NCBI RefSeq assembly: GCF_901709675.1
Contig: NC_051103.1
Location: 4,945,501 to 5,009,500 of the forward strand
Length of the DNA stretch: 64,000 nucleotides
Direction of reading: 5' to 3'
Origin: Syngnathus acus
Taxonomy: Eukaryota; Chordata; Actinopteri; Syngnathiformes; Syngnathidae
A program made the translations under genes and the position numbers. Positions within the stretch are counted from its first letter, which is position 1. The number at the start of each line of letters is the position of its first letter. Positions 37,151 through 53,120 of the stretch are shown piece by piece. The notes below the pieces were generated by a model that saw only the letters and a list, made by a program, of their open reading frames with translations, did no database searches and was not told where the DNA came from.

Positions 37151-40033
37151 TTAATACGAGTTGTCTGTCAAGGGCGTGTTGTTCTTGTTTCTGTCCTGGG
37201 ACGAGCGGCCGTGCTTCTTCTTGCGGGGCAACCGCGGGACCTCCTTGGCTTCGGACTGGTTGTGGTGCGGCCGAAATCGCTTGCACTTGCAAGATGTGAT
37301 CATGCGGATCTTGTAAGTCCGAGTGTTGCCGTTGGAACAGTGCAGCTGCACCCGGCGCGTTCGCGAGTGCGCCGGGATGCAACGGTAGTCCGAGGTTCCG
37401 CCGCCGGTCCTCCACCACTTGCCACGGCCGATTGAGTTGGGCATGAGGTGTGAGGGCAGACACTGGCCCGAGCACACTAGCTCTTTCACCGGCTTGGCGC
37501 TACGACAGGATCCGTCTGTGATGTAGCGGGTAGAAAGCAGCTCCCTGCAGCTGAGCTCCGAGGCGCCTGAGAAACAACAGCGGGATATTGCCGTTACGCT
37601 CGCTTACAAGACAAACACTGGAAAAATACATCGGCTAACTGCCTCATCACTGACTAACCTGATGGTCAATGACTCAACAGTACTTCATTTAAATAGAGTG
37701 GTAAAGTCGACCTCTGCTAAATTTGTAACTTATTGAGATCTTGGGGGCGGAACATGCAGCAGGAGCATTGACATCAACAACAGATTTGAAGAACAAATAT
37801 ATTTTCCATCCATGGCTTTATTCGTGGCAAATGTGTTGTGCCAGCCTAAAAACCACCAGAATTAGAATTTTAATATGCTCATGGCTCCAGTTACCCATGG
37901 CTCAAGGTGTATCAAAAATTAATAGGATTTTTCTTCTAAATGGGAATGGCTTGACGCCTACCGGTAATTCTTAATGTTTGAAATACCCATCCCTAATTGC
38001 AAAAGTAGGTCAGAACATTAAAGCGCGATTTGCTTTTCGAGATTCAAAAACAACCATATTTAGTCGAGTGTTTGTTAATTTAATTTCATCCACGCTCCCT
38101 GGTGGCTAAGGCCTCCAGGCGCAGACATCCAGCTGGCAGCCATCAGCTGATGCGGAGGAGCCAGTTAAGCACTCCATCCAAATTAATGGAGCTCTGAGCC
38201 TGGCACATACAGTCGTGCTGGCCCTCGGTAATGTTCGAACTAAAGACTAAACGGCCGTCTAAAGCAACAAACACAACCGAGAAAACAATGTCATCTCCAT
38301 TTTCGGCCGCGTCTTTATAACTGACGCATGCAAGGGCTATTGTGTTGTTGTTTTGTGACTTGTCTTTCTTTTAGCGGTGTATTAAAAGGACCAAACAACG
38401 GGCGAGGGATCTGCTTTCCTGTGGGCCCACTTCACAAAAAGATGCATGAGAAGTAACCTCCGTTTTATTCTCCTCGAGAAAACCCGATCCCGATGTGTTT
38501 TCTATGGCTGCAATACACAACGACGGCTCGCACGATCGCTCGGTATCCGCATTTTTAATGACTCTGGACGTTTAAGGGAAAAGTGACCCACAGGCACTTG
38601 AAGGCATGTTGAAGATGTAGCTTCAATTTAGGGTTGTTTTTATTACCTTAAAATAATTACGGGTGTGCATTGCTACGAAGAGACGATTTGATACGATTCT
38701 CGATACAGGGGGTATTATACGATTTTAAAATAGGCTTTAGGCTGACACTATGCAGTTGTCATGAATTATGCTTGTAGCTGACAAAGAATTTTCTTAAGTA
38801 AAGCCATAGATGGGGAATTCGCCAATACTGTTGTCATTGTTGTTAAAGCTCCCTAGTGGCATTCCTCTATGATGCTGCTATCCTATTATAAAAATATCTG
38901 TCTAAAAGCAAAACTACAAAGTCGTCAGGAAAAAGTTAAAACCTTGTGAGCTTCCTGAAAACGGCAATGTAGTGTTTTGGAAAGCACACAGGCCAAAGAA
39001 GACCTCAAATCTGACACTTGGCATTTGATTATATCTTCATTTCCCCTTCTCAGGCCACAGGTGGGAATCATTCTCAAAGGCAGCGTAGCGTTAAAAAAGC
39101 AATTTCCAGAGCCCCTCATGGAAATATGCAGCCAGAAGAAGGCCGGTGTTTTCTATTAAGGCCGACATGTTACCGCAATCAGAAGCTTGCATCCCTAAGC
39201 GGAGCTTGACTAATAGTGTCAAGCGAGACGGGCAATAAACTGATGAACAAATAAGGGGTTTCCGATATCTGTGTGCAGGCTCCACTTCCACCCGTGTCAG
39301 AAAAGAAACCGCAGGAATGTGCGTGTTAATTTGATTCTGACATAATCAAATCCAATTAAAAAAAATAGAGTTGAAGTGTGATAACTAAGATGGCTTTTTG
39401 TTAAATATTTCAAATAGTCAAAATGTGATGTACCAAAACATTTAGCTGATAAGCAACCTAAAGTTCAAGCATTTTTGATAACTAAAATAGAAAAGGTATC
39501 AATATAATTATAATTTTAAAAATGATATTGCCTTGTGCTGAAATGACTTTATTGTAGTTAAAGGCTTGTAATGATTTTTAATCACTTTCTGGCCTTAACG
39601 AGTATTTAAATTTGATGTAAAAATGGTCAAAGCTTTGAACAGGAATATTCTACTTGGAAAAAATCTGGTGGATTTCAGGTCTTTTATCCTTTCGCCTGTG
39701 GGCTTTCCAACAATCAAATATTTCAAATAAGCACACCGTGGATGACACTAGCTGAGATTTCCTATCTTTGTCTAGGTACTGAAAAACGTACAGGCATGAG
39801 GAATAATGATCAAGAGGACACTTACTGTAAGAGACTGAGTTGCTTGTTCTTCCTCCTGTTTTGGCCCTGTTGTTGTTATTCATGGTGTTGTTATTGCTGT
39901 TGTGCGAGTAGTCCCGTATGAATTCCGTGCCGTCGTTGGACACCTGCCTCCAAGCCTTGGCGGCGGCTCCGGAGGCGCAGCAGCATCCGCGGAGCAGCAG
40001 CAGGCTGAGGAGCAGCGGGGGAGCAGCGTGCAT
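37151..40033 (-). CDS. sost: Sclerostin (Sost), 2 exons, 207 aa
   Basis: Secreted cystine-knot WNT antagonist that binds LRP5/6; in mammals it is made by osteocytes and restrains bone formation. Exons are 39826-40033 and 37151-37566, joined by a phase-1 2259-bp intron with a GTAAGT donor. The protein starts with a leucine-rich signal peptide (about residues 1-22). A non-globular arm includes an asparagine-rich stretch (about 45-55) and a conserved NNT sequon at 48-50. The cystine-knot domain has eight cysteines at 76, 90, 101, 105, 132, 146, 162 and 164. The loop carries [10 protein letters not shown] (112-121), whose N-x-I motif is the LRP5/6 contact in sclerostin. An NQS sequon lies at 172-174 and the tail is basic, ending NSY. 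The GRGKWWR and DYRCIP blocks separate it from the paralogue Sostdc1. Human SOST has 213 aa and the same two-exon layout. Confidence 0.97.
37567..39825 (-). other. sost: sost intron
   Basis: 2259-bp intron. A possible dispersed-repeat fragment lies at about 38655-38730, with GATTTGATACGATTC-type words. No other feature was recognised. Confidence 0.85.
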
Positions 40034-40145
40034 GCTGCAGCCAGGAGGACGACAGCGAAGTGGGGCAACTGGGGGAGGTGGTGGTGCTCGGCGGATGGGT
40101 GGGTGGGTGGGCTTGTTGTGGAGGGCTGAGAGACGCGCTCACGCC

Positions 40146-40175
40146 TTTTAAAGCCTCTGGCGAGAGGCTGCCAAT
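40146..40175 (-). promoter_or_regulatory. sost: Candidate sost core promoter
   Basis: On the minus strand a TTTAAAA TATA-like box (40146-40152) lies 113 bases upstream of the start codon, with a CCAAT box in reverse orientation (plus CCAAT at 40171-40175) 20 bases further up. Spacing suits a transcription start near 40120 and a 5' UTR under 100 bases. Confidence 0.45.
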
Positions 40176-43100
40176 TAGGCGGTGACGTAGAGGGAGAGGG
40201 AGGGCACCAAGCCGAGGCCTCAGACTGAATTCATGATGTTGCAGGTTTTTCCTTTTGGTGGGCCACGCTGTTGCGTCACCGCATTGCGAGTCCTTCAAAA
40301 TCCTGGCACCACGGCTTTTCTTCTGGTCTTATTTTTGCCCCAGATGTTTGCTGTCTTACTACACCTTTAAAACTGCAGGGTGAAAACTTCGACCAACCCA
40401 GAAAGTCGGGTCAAATCGACCCAACGTTGGATTGTTTTTAACCCTGCATTTTTAAGCATATTGCATTTTTGTATGGCGGTTATGTTTTCTATAATTCCCC
40501 GCTGAAAACCTGGGTACTAAATGCAAAGGCCGCTGCTGTCTATGGATCTGGTTCAAATTAGACCTCGTTGACGGAGAGCCTCTAGGCATCCTCTGCATGT
40601 CGGCGCTTTGACGAGCGTTGACAGATGGAGAGTCCTCGGAGAAAAGGGGAGTATTCCAAATTAAGATCTCCTCCACGCTTTCCCCACGGACTCGGTTTAA
40701 CGTCAGGATGACATTTCGGTGTGTTCGCATTCACTCCCGGAGACGCAATCGTCCCTCTTGTCTTGGCCTTTTTTTGTTTCTCGGTGCTCCTGACTCTCTT
40801 TGATTTGTCACACATAAAAATCAAGGATGCAGTTGACAGAGCCAGCCAAAGTGAGCCTGCGCAGGTTCACGTCTGCTCCTTATGAGCTCAGCAGTAAAAC
40901 CATTGCCCTTTCTTTGCTCCAAGTGACTTTTTTTGATTCATTGTTTGGCTCTTTATCACCCTCAATACAGAGTGCAAAACAAGGTGAATGATTGTTTGAT
41001 TAAGAGTCTGATGCATAGGTCGGGTGACTGGGGAAACACTGCCCCCTAGCGGGAGAAAGGGCAAGGGCAATGTGCAAATGTTGAAAATAAACTGACATAA
41101 TAATTTACTTACGGTAAGATCTGGGTCTGTTTTGTTGACTACTAAGCCATTATTATGTTGTGCATAAATTGACATTTTTGTGAAAGAGCATTTCATTGTT
41201 CTGCCTATCATTATTATAGATAGTGCAGCACTTTATAAAATTATACATTAATAACCTACTTAAGCAAGATAAATGATTTAAGTTTGTGAATCATGACAAG
41301 TCAATGAACATTGCACATTCATATAATACAATGTATACAGATATAATGCATGAAGATTTGATGCGGAAGAACATGGCAAATAAACTGCAAAAAGTTTCAT
41401 TTTGGCAGAGGATAAAGAATATATGCATTAGACCGAGATAGCAACAAATTTAAAGTTTCTCATTCAAAAAACTCAATACCAAAAAAAGTCTGTGTGTTTA
41501 AAGAAAGATCTGTAGTCCTGTTTTTTTGTTTTTTTACAGGTCACATATGATTTGTTTTTATAGTATTGTCTCACAATATACGTTTGAATGAATAGCAGTT
41601 AATTCAACCGTGTTGGTTTAAAATGTGCTCTATACATTTGGATTGAATTAAAGTGATGGTAACATTATATTTGTCATGTTATTTGATGTCTTGTGTTTAC
41701 ATGCCGGTATCTTCTATTACGAGAACACAAAAGCATGGCTAGATGCTTCCCATGTGTCGTTTAACAGCGAGGAGATGCTGCGTTATGTTGTGTGAAGTAG
41801 TGCCAAGCAGGGACGGAGCGCCTCGCGACAGATGTCAGTCACAATCTTCATTTGGACCTTTATGGTTTCTTTCACAGAGCCCCGGGGGTCCAGACGAGCG
41901 TTTTGTTTTTTTAATTATCATTGCAGTAAAATAACAATCACGTGCGTTGGAAGAAAGCCTCCGGCGTTGCAGCTGATGGTAGACTGCAACTTTCATTTAA
42001 ATAAAAAAAAAGGCATTTTGCGGTCTCTAATCTTAATATGTTATCATTTTGTTTAATCCATTTACGTACACCGACGGAATAGTTAAATCGATCATTTCAG
42101 TCTTTATCTTAAAAAAAAACTGGAATATGAAACAATCAAATGAAAAGCAGTAAAGAGTGATTTACATAAACATTCTGCAAGTGTAAACTGTTCCGCACTT
42201 GCCCCTCGTAAAAACTCTCGTCGACGCAGATTCTATGTTGCATTTTGACGTCCCGCGGTTCGCCCTTGGTATGCGATGCAATTGCGAGCTGGGTGTCAAT
42301 CAAGCTGCAATCGTGTCGGCATTAGTGTTGTTGTTGCACCAACATGTGGCTGCAATCAGCATACGCAACCACAATAAACACCAGCAACTAGCGGTCGCAC
42401 ACACTCGCAGGCCTCAGATATGTGAAGCACGCTGGATGTAAATGTGCTGTCATGTTCTCGCACGAGCTCGGCCAGGTCCTTCGAACAAACTGCGCTTTAC
42501 GCCGACCTGAATTTATCAAGTGTGACAGCAAAATCTCAAGTTCAAGAGCCGACATATGGCAGCCCATTTCCAGGGATCTCGTACTAAAAAAACTACTTGG
42601 AAAAGTAAAGGTCTGAATCTGAAAATATTACTTATCTTCATATCTTTCAATGGACACCAAAAGCTTCTTATCCTGTTTATCAGCTAGCCTGTTTTTTTGG
42701 GTCTTTGGCAGTGAACGAGGTCAGCCGGAGTTGAGTGCCTGCTACGGGGCAGTAAAGGCACAATAAGCGCAAAAATGGATGCTCGCAGTACTCTGATCTT
42801 TTATGAGTCTTCCACGCAGGAAAACTGGAAATTTAACCCTGGCGGCAGTAAATCTCCAAATTGTCATTGTTTGTCTGCAGACTATTCAGAATATCTATCG
42901 TACTTCCATTGAAGCTGCCAAGAAGGAAGTTGGCCTGTGGGAGCGAGGCTGGCTGGACTTTAGACACTAAATGGCGCTCTTTCCAAACAGCCCTGAGGCC
43001 TTTGCTTGTCGGACATGTGTTGTTCTTAAGGAGTCAGCTAAACATTCCCAGAACATTGATCACAGGTTTTGATATAACGGCTCTAACGCTCCTGAAATCT

Positions 43101-43940
43101 TTCTGTTTTAGGGGTTAATCCGAGAATGCCCATTGTCTGATTATATCTTTTATCTATATCACAGAATTTGTATTTTAGGATAGTTCATGGTTATAGGTCC
43201 TCTGGGACCAATTTGACTATATTGCAGAAAAGGGAAAGTATTTCTTGGCATAAACAATTTTAAAAAATTCAAAACAATCTGCAATTAAATTTCTGAACAG
43301 ACGATTTAAAGGGCAGCGTGGTTTCCCATTGAATGTCAAATCTCCCGGAATTGTATGCCAGAGGTGCTAATTGAGCATGTAAGTACAAGCAGACAAACGG
43401 CAATACGACGCGTGGTTATTTTCAACTTGTTTTTTTTTTTTTCCTTTTCCATTACAAGATCAATAAGTCAAGCAAACCAGCATGTGAGAATAATCTAGCC
43501 CCTGCGGTGTTTAATTCAGCGAAGGATAATGACAAGCAGAATGTCTCCGTGGCAGTAGTGTGCTGTCTATTGCAAGACCACCCACGATGTAGCTTCCCTT
43601 CGCGGACGCAGAAACATTGCTCGCTGGCATCTTTCCATCGGGTATGACGGCACCTTTGGGCAGAAGCCAAGGTGTGACATGACCAGTGTCCTGCTGCCTT
43701 AGTTGACAGCAGCACCACGGTGATGTCAGGTTGTGCTACAAGTGTACAAGGGGAACAGTGTTCTTCTACTATTTGTGGATTTTGAAAGAAAATTTTGATC
43801 TATGTACAAATTAACATTTAAAGGTGAATGTTACACAAAGTTCATCCGGAAATGTCACCCAACCTGAAGCTTGTAAATCACAAAGCTAGAATAAGCAGAA
43901 GTTGGGTTGTCATGACTTGGATTGTGGGTTGTATTGGATC
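40176..43940. other. Gene-free spacer upstream of sost
   Basis: No exon recognised. It contains a strong minus-strand CTCF-like motif at 41039-41054 and otherwise AT-rich sequence. Confidence 0.5.
41039..41054 (-). promoter_or_regulatory. CTCF-like motif upstream of sost
   Basis: On the minus strand it reads TCCCGCTAGGGGGCAG, a near-ideal CTCF core. It lies about 1 kb upstream of the sost start and is convergent with 15384-15399. Confidence 0.5.
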
Positions 43941-44252
43941 TACCAGCTCAGTGGCCTAGTGGTAGAGTGTCCGCCCTGAGACTGGAAGGTTGTGGGTTCA
44001 AACTCCGGCCGGGTCATACCAAAGACTATAAAAATGGGACCCATTGCCTCCCTGCTTGGCACTCAGCATTAAGGGTTAGAATTGGGGGGTTAGATCACCA
44101 AATGATTCCCGAGCACGGCAACGCTGCTGCTCACTGCTCTCCTCTCCCCCAGGGGATGGGTCAAAATCACACGGGGATGGGTTAAATGCAGAGGACAAAT
44201 TTCACCACACCCAGATGTGTGTGTGACGATCATTGGGACTTTAACTTTAACT
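43941..44252 (+). mobile_element. tRNA-derived SINE
   Basis: About 310 bp starting with a tRNA-like head. The A box TGGCCTAGTGG lies at 43952-43962 and the B box GGTTCAAACTCC at 43995-44006, at the spacing of a polymerase III promoter. A conserved fish-SINE body follows (GGATGGGTTAAATGCAGAGG at about 44175-44194), and the tail ends in CTTTAA repeats. It is not a functional tRNA, since no acceptor stem closes. It appears full length; target duplications were not clear. The family name is left open. Confidence 0.8.
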
Positions 44253-46042
44253 TATCTGGCTCCTTAAGTCTGATGTGTGTACGTCTGGCGCCGCATTGTG
44301 AACATTTCAAACGCTTTGTGTAACTTGCATTGTTCCGTGTCAGAGGTGTGACGGCGCGGGCAGCAACATCTGGTTGCACAACAGGATGATCATGCGCAGC
44401 CTTTAGCAATTAGCGAGGCAGCTAAAAGATATGTTTGAAAGCTCCAAACGCCACGCAGGTCTGCTTTTTAACAACGCCACCTGACTTTTTACACTCCGCC
44501 GATAGTGAACGTCAACAAGGGACACTTTAGAAATTCAGCATAATGTTGGAAGAAGGGTGGATTCAAAGTGAGACTTGTTACCAGGCACTTTATCATTCTC
44601 TGGAGCTGTTTCTTTCTCTATATTCAAGCTGTTAAAAATTATCGAATTAATCGACAGCTAATCGTCAAGAGCCATTTTTTTTTTCTATTAAATGGTCTAA
44701 ATCCTCTACTTACTTATTTTTAATCACTAAACAAAACTAAATAAACAATACATGAGGAAAATGGTTTTGTAATACACTTTCATGCAAGATACTTTATCCA
44801 ATTATTTGATTACTCGACGGAGCGAATAACAAATTCTAAAAAAAAATTGATACAGCCCTATTTTATATGTAATATCAATTTTATCAGGTGGTGGCAATTA
44901 CTAGCCACGAAGTGTTTCGTTTACGTTATCATTTTGAGATGCTCGTCCTCCAGGGAGAGAACACTGATGGAGGGTTTTAAATGAACTGACACGCGATCGT
45001 GTTGGCCGTGATGTTGTGGTTTTATAATTGTACTGGCAGCGTTCACGAAACATCCACATGCTGTGCAGTCCAAAAAAAAATCCAGCGCAGGATGAAACAA
45101 GCGGCACTGCGGGCGAAAGCACTTGGAAGCAGATCTGAAGAGATGGATCCTATGCTCCCTCCCGCCTTCATATTTCCTGATAAAGCAACGCTGTGCCACA
45201 GATGTGCTTCGACAACGGCCTTGAAGCATCACTCACTCTCTTGATAAGCAACGCAAAGCAAAAAAAAAAAAGGCAATTTTTGGAAGGCCGGACATCAGGA
45301 GGCCGACAGAATTCTGCTGCCAATAACATTCTCAGTAGTGACTGATGAAAACGTCAACAGCAAAAATACCTGCGACTGATTACATGTCCTGTTTCTCACT
45401 CATGAATCATTTCCTCCATAAACAAGCATCCGACATCAGGTGGTGTTAGCTTAGCGGATATGAGCAAATGAGCACATGACTCACGAAAATAAACACGTTT
45501 CCAGGCATTTAAGATATTCGAGCCTAACAAGTAAATCTGAATTGACACCAGCTCGTGTTTCTTCAAGCAAACCGCAGGATGCAGTCCGCTCTGATTTTGG
45601 CTCGAGTTGTAAACATTTCCATTCACAAGCAAACACATAGTTGGAATACATGTCACTTCATTACGCTGATGAGACTTGAGAGCTGTTTTAGAATCAAAGT
45701 GGCAGTGAGGGACCAATATAACCTGCTTGGATACATTTCTACTCGCAGTGCTTCCTGTCCTGTGCTGGGCTCTTGGTTCCTGGCGTGTTTCTTCACTGGA
45801 CCCACCTGGATGCGGTTGTTTTCAACCCAAAACAGCAATTTATGAGCTTCAGAATTAATGCAAATTCGACTTTGAATTCAGGTTTCCTGGTTGGCTGGTA
45901 CCCTCGAGGGTCCACACAGCTGCTCTGTTAAAAGACATTGCATGCACGGGAAAGACCTGGTTTTCGGAGTGAAGGACTCCCAACACCTAGATTTTGAGAA
46001 TCACAAGTCAAGAAACAATTAGGCCAGATGATAACTCAGTAG
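44253..46042. other. Spacer between SINE and dusp3 3' end
   Basis: Contains a degraded MITE-like repeat (44624-44860). No gene recognised. Confidence 0.5.
44624..44860. mobile_element. Degraded hAT-like MITE
   Basis: Imperfect inverted ends (left CAAGCTGTTAAAAATT, right inverted TAGGGCTGTATCAATT), with internal TTAATCGACAGCTAATCG and ATTACTCGACGGAGCGAAT words. These are typical of a widespread teleost element whose ends begin AGGGCTG. No coding capacity. Confidence 0.45.
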
Positions 46043-46048
46043 TTTATT
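46043..46048 (-). terminator. dusp3: Candidate dusp3 polyadenylation signal
   Basis: AATAAA on minus about 2.98 kb downstream of the dusp3 stop. It is the first canonical hexamer seen on that strand, implying a long 3' UTR as in human DUSP3. A variant TATAAA at about 48764-48769 would give a short UTR of about 0.26 kb. Confidence 0.35.
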
Positions 46049-47040
46049 TTTAACAAAGATAAGAAATAACAATCAAACAAGAACAATCTTAAATCAAGTG
46101 CACTTCAACAAAGCCTCGCCCTCCCGCCATGTGAGGTGAAATAGACACACTGAACGACACACTGTAAGGCTTCAGGTGGGCTGCGTCGTTTGGGTCGTCG
46201 GCATTGTCGTGGTCATCAGAATGGGAACCGGGACAAAGCAGGAGACAGGTACAGCGGACTCCTTTTGTGCGAAATCCATTCAACGATAGGGGCGTCCACA
46301 CTTGTGTCTGCACTCCACCTGGCCCCAACTCCCACTTTGTTACTCCTTTCCGGCGCTTGTTTAAAAAGCTCTCAGGTGGGGAAACGTGTCGAGGGAAAAG
46401 GTGAACGAGTTCAAGCCAGATGAGTTTCCACGATGTGCGGAGTATCGGTTATCGGTCGCGCGGGACTTCCAACAAAAGGAGACTTCAAGCGCAGATGTCC
46501 AAATTACACCACGGGAGACTTCACGAAATAAAAAAATAAAATAAATCACAGGAAGTTATCTGGGAGTCAAATGAGCCTACTTTTCAATGTTTCACAATGC
46601 TCTAAACCAGCAATGTGGATCCATTACAATTACGGATAACGGGTCCGTGATGTCAGTTTGTCAGAGAAGCGCCTTTCCCACCCAAAACATTTCAACTAAG
46701 ATACACGTACGTCGTCCCGTGTAAGCGCTTAACCGAACGTTACTAACGGACCAATATGTCAGGCCAGCTCGGACATTGAATGCAGCAATTCACCACTTAG
46801 TGCATGTTACATATTACATAGTATAGAACGATATACAATTTGACATTCGCGGTTGTGAAACCAACACAGCGGAGCAAGTCGAAGGCTCCCAAAAGTGACG
46901 CCGGTTGCGTGTTCAACGACTAAATAGTAGCGATGAGATGAATTGTACACTTGGAAATGACTGATGCGGAAAATACAAGGAGATGAGTTTTGGAACAGGT
47001 ACAACCAGTTGGAGTCAAGTTAAAGCATAAAATTGACTGG

Positions 47041-47055
47041 ACAGTAGGTGGCAGT
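47041..47055 (+). promoter_or_regulatory. CTCF-like motif, moderate
   Basis: ACAGTAGGTGGCAGT on plus fits the CTCF core well. It lies within the possible long dusp3 3' UTR. Confidence 0.35.
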
Positions 47056-49029
47056 ATTTGCTTGCGAAAGCGTCATACAAATGTATTATAGTTTGATGGC
47101 TAGCACAAGATACACAAATGCTCAAACGCAAAGTCATAAGTATTCAACGGGGAAGATGTATATTGGTCCATTTTTGAGCGCTTTAAATTTTGGGTGCTGA
47201 GAGGAGTTCCATCACTCACAAAGGTTCAGGTTGAACTTGAAACACACCATAAACTTTACAGGTCAACTTTGACCTTTGAATACACATGTTGAACTGTTGA
47301 ATGTTTTAGAATATTTTACGAAATTATATGAATTAAAACGAATTAAATTAAATACGAATTTTACGAAATGGGATCGATTTGATAGATTTTGTGGCTTTAA
47401 GGTTCTGTATCCGTGAGACATTTTGTGCGGTCTTCAGGGCGTGATGAGGTGCGGAGGGGAAAACCACAATGTGACACATTTTTGACAAAGATCTCAGCTT
47501 GTTGAACGAGTGTACCTGATGGTTGTTGCCAAACATTTTGGACAAACACAACCGAGCGTGCGCAGCACGCAGCGCCGTGCTGGCCAAAGGACAAAGAGTG
47601 GGCGAGGCGGGAAGCGAGGTTGGGTCGAGCCAGAATGGGGGAGACTGCCTTGCAATGCCCCGCTCGATAAGACTTGACCTGCCGACGCATGTTTGGACGT
47701 TAGCAAACGCCGCTGCTGCAAAACTGTGATGCATCTGGCAGCGTTTAGTCATGTCTGCGTCAAGTGGGGGCCCAGTCTTTGCTGCTGGAACACATTTGGT
47801 TGGACATCGACCAAACAACCACTGCAGTCGCAGAAAACCTCCTGAAAGGAGCTGCTTTCTGTAGCGTGATGGAAGGACGCTCCCTAGTGGAGGCTCCGCA
47901 TAGTGCTTGAAAATGAATCCAAATCTTTTAAACACCTTCTGGGCACATCATGGGCGTTAACGGTCGCTTTGGGAAAAGCGACTTTTGTCGCTAAGCGACA
48001 AGCAGATATGAATGCAATGACATTGTGAGCACGATCTGCCACCCGTGTCGCAATGTGAACGCACAATTCATGAGTGCGGATCACACGATTGTGGTCACGG
48101 GGAAAGTTTTACATGCACATCATATTTGAATATTAATATATTGTAGTACATGTAAATGGGCGATGATGAAATTTAGTCATATAGACGAATATATAGTGAT
48201 ATATAAGACACACGGACGATATAACTACACGTTACAGACACATTGCTCATACATTCATATATGTCAACACGTACAGTAAATACTTATATACAGTACGCAC
48301 AGTACATGTATATATTCATATGCATATATTCATACATATAGCAAAGGAGGAATAAATAGTGAGTTGATGAGATGAGCGACACACTAGGCATGGTTGAGAG
48401 CGTTAAATAACTGACAGATGTCCTTACATTCTACATATACTGGATATAAGATGGGAGTATTGACATATATTGCAATGTTTCACTGCACTCAAATTAAAAA
48501 CCATACGTGCACGGTATAGGATGTGCGAAGTGGCAGTGGATAAAATGAATTTCATCACTTTTGCTCCATGATGCATTTGGATAGTGTCAAATGGAGGAGG
48601 CCTCTAGGTGGGTTTTAGGGGCTGCTATGCTAATGGATTAGCATGGACCACTAGTGGTTAAAAAGAAAAATTGTTAAATCGCATTGCCATCTGCCGTACA
48701 TTTTACTGTTAAGATTCTGACATTCGCGGCAGTGAAACCTCTCGGGATGATTGTGCTGTCCTCTTTTATATTAGGAATCTTGGGAGTACGGGGCATCGGA
48801 ATGCTCGAAGTAGCTCAGTTCTATGAGGTCTAAGTCTATTGAGTGATTAGTGAGAGTTTACGGCAGCTCGTCATGGCGATTGGAAGGTAAACATGGACAT
48901 TTGCGTGCGCGGAATGATCGACATTGATAAAAAGCATGTTCCGGAGAACCCCTCAGACGGGTGCTGGTTTGTGAGTAGGGTCCCGGAGCGCAACGGGAAA
49001 CCAGTGAAAGGCATGATGCGAGGTCATTT

Positions 49030-52494
<3,465 letters not shown>

Positions 52495-53112
52495 TCAGAC
52501 TGCAGTCGTCGAGGAAGCGGCTAATCTTTTGCAGTCGTTTAAGCTCATATTCATATCGACGCGTGTGAGTCGTGCGCGCACTGTCTGGTCTATCAGGTTT
52601 TTGACAAGCGATGACATTAAGTTCTGATATGTGTTGCTTCCTGTTTGCACACTCAAACTAAAAGTCACACGAGAATGGTAATGATTCAAATAAAGTGTTT
52701 GTTAAACCTCCAAAATAATTTACACCCAATTAATATTATATTTACTGTATACATATGAGAACCGGCGTTCATGAGTTGACATTGCATCAATCAGATATAG
52801 ACACCGCCTTTTAATTTGAAATGGAGCTTGGTCACATTCCGTTCGTCTGTCACTTCCTAGCAGGCACGCCCCCCTACCGCCGGTAAACACACGCCCTGCA
52901 ACCCGGTCTGTGTTCCGCATCCGACGGCCACACGTTTCCGTCAGTGCGGCTTCCCCAAGAAGGAAATAATATTATGAAATCTGTGGAAGCGTCAAGGAGA
53001 TGGCACAACGAGATGATAAATCAGCTCACGCGTACTACAAGGGGTACTTGTATTAACTGTGTCTACCGCTAGATGTCACAATTTCACTTTTTATGGTCGC
53101 AAACTGTTTGGG

Positions 53113-53120
53113 TGACGTCA
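53113..53120. promoter_or_regulatory. dusp3: Palindromic CRE upstream of dusp3
   Basis: TGACGTCA, the full cAMP-response/ATF palindrome, about 640 bases upstream of the dusp3 start codon. Motif seen; function inferred. Confidence 0.35.

Noticed and set aside
39880-40068. Signal-peptide-like open frame overlapping sost exon 1 in another frame
   Set aside because: It has no link to the cystine-knot exon and the sost frame with ATG at 40031-40033 splices perfectly into exon 2; the hydrophobic look comes from G+C-rich leucine/alanine codons.
43941-44015. tRNA gene
   Set aside because: A and B boxes are present but there is no closing acceptor stem and the body and tail are those of a SINE.
47348-47935. 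195-codon minus-strand open frame
   Set aside because: Lies in the possible dusp3 3' UTR, no recognisable domain.
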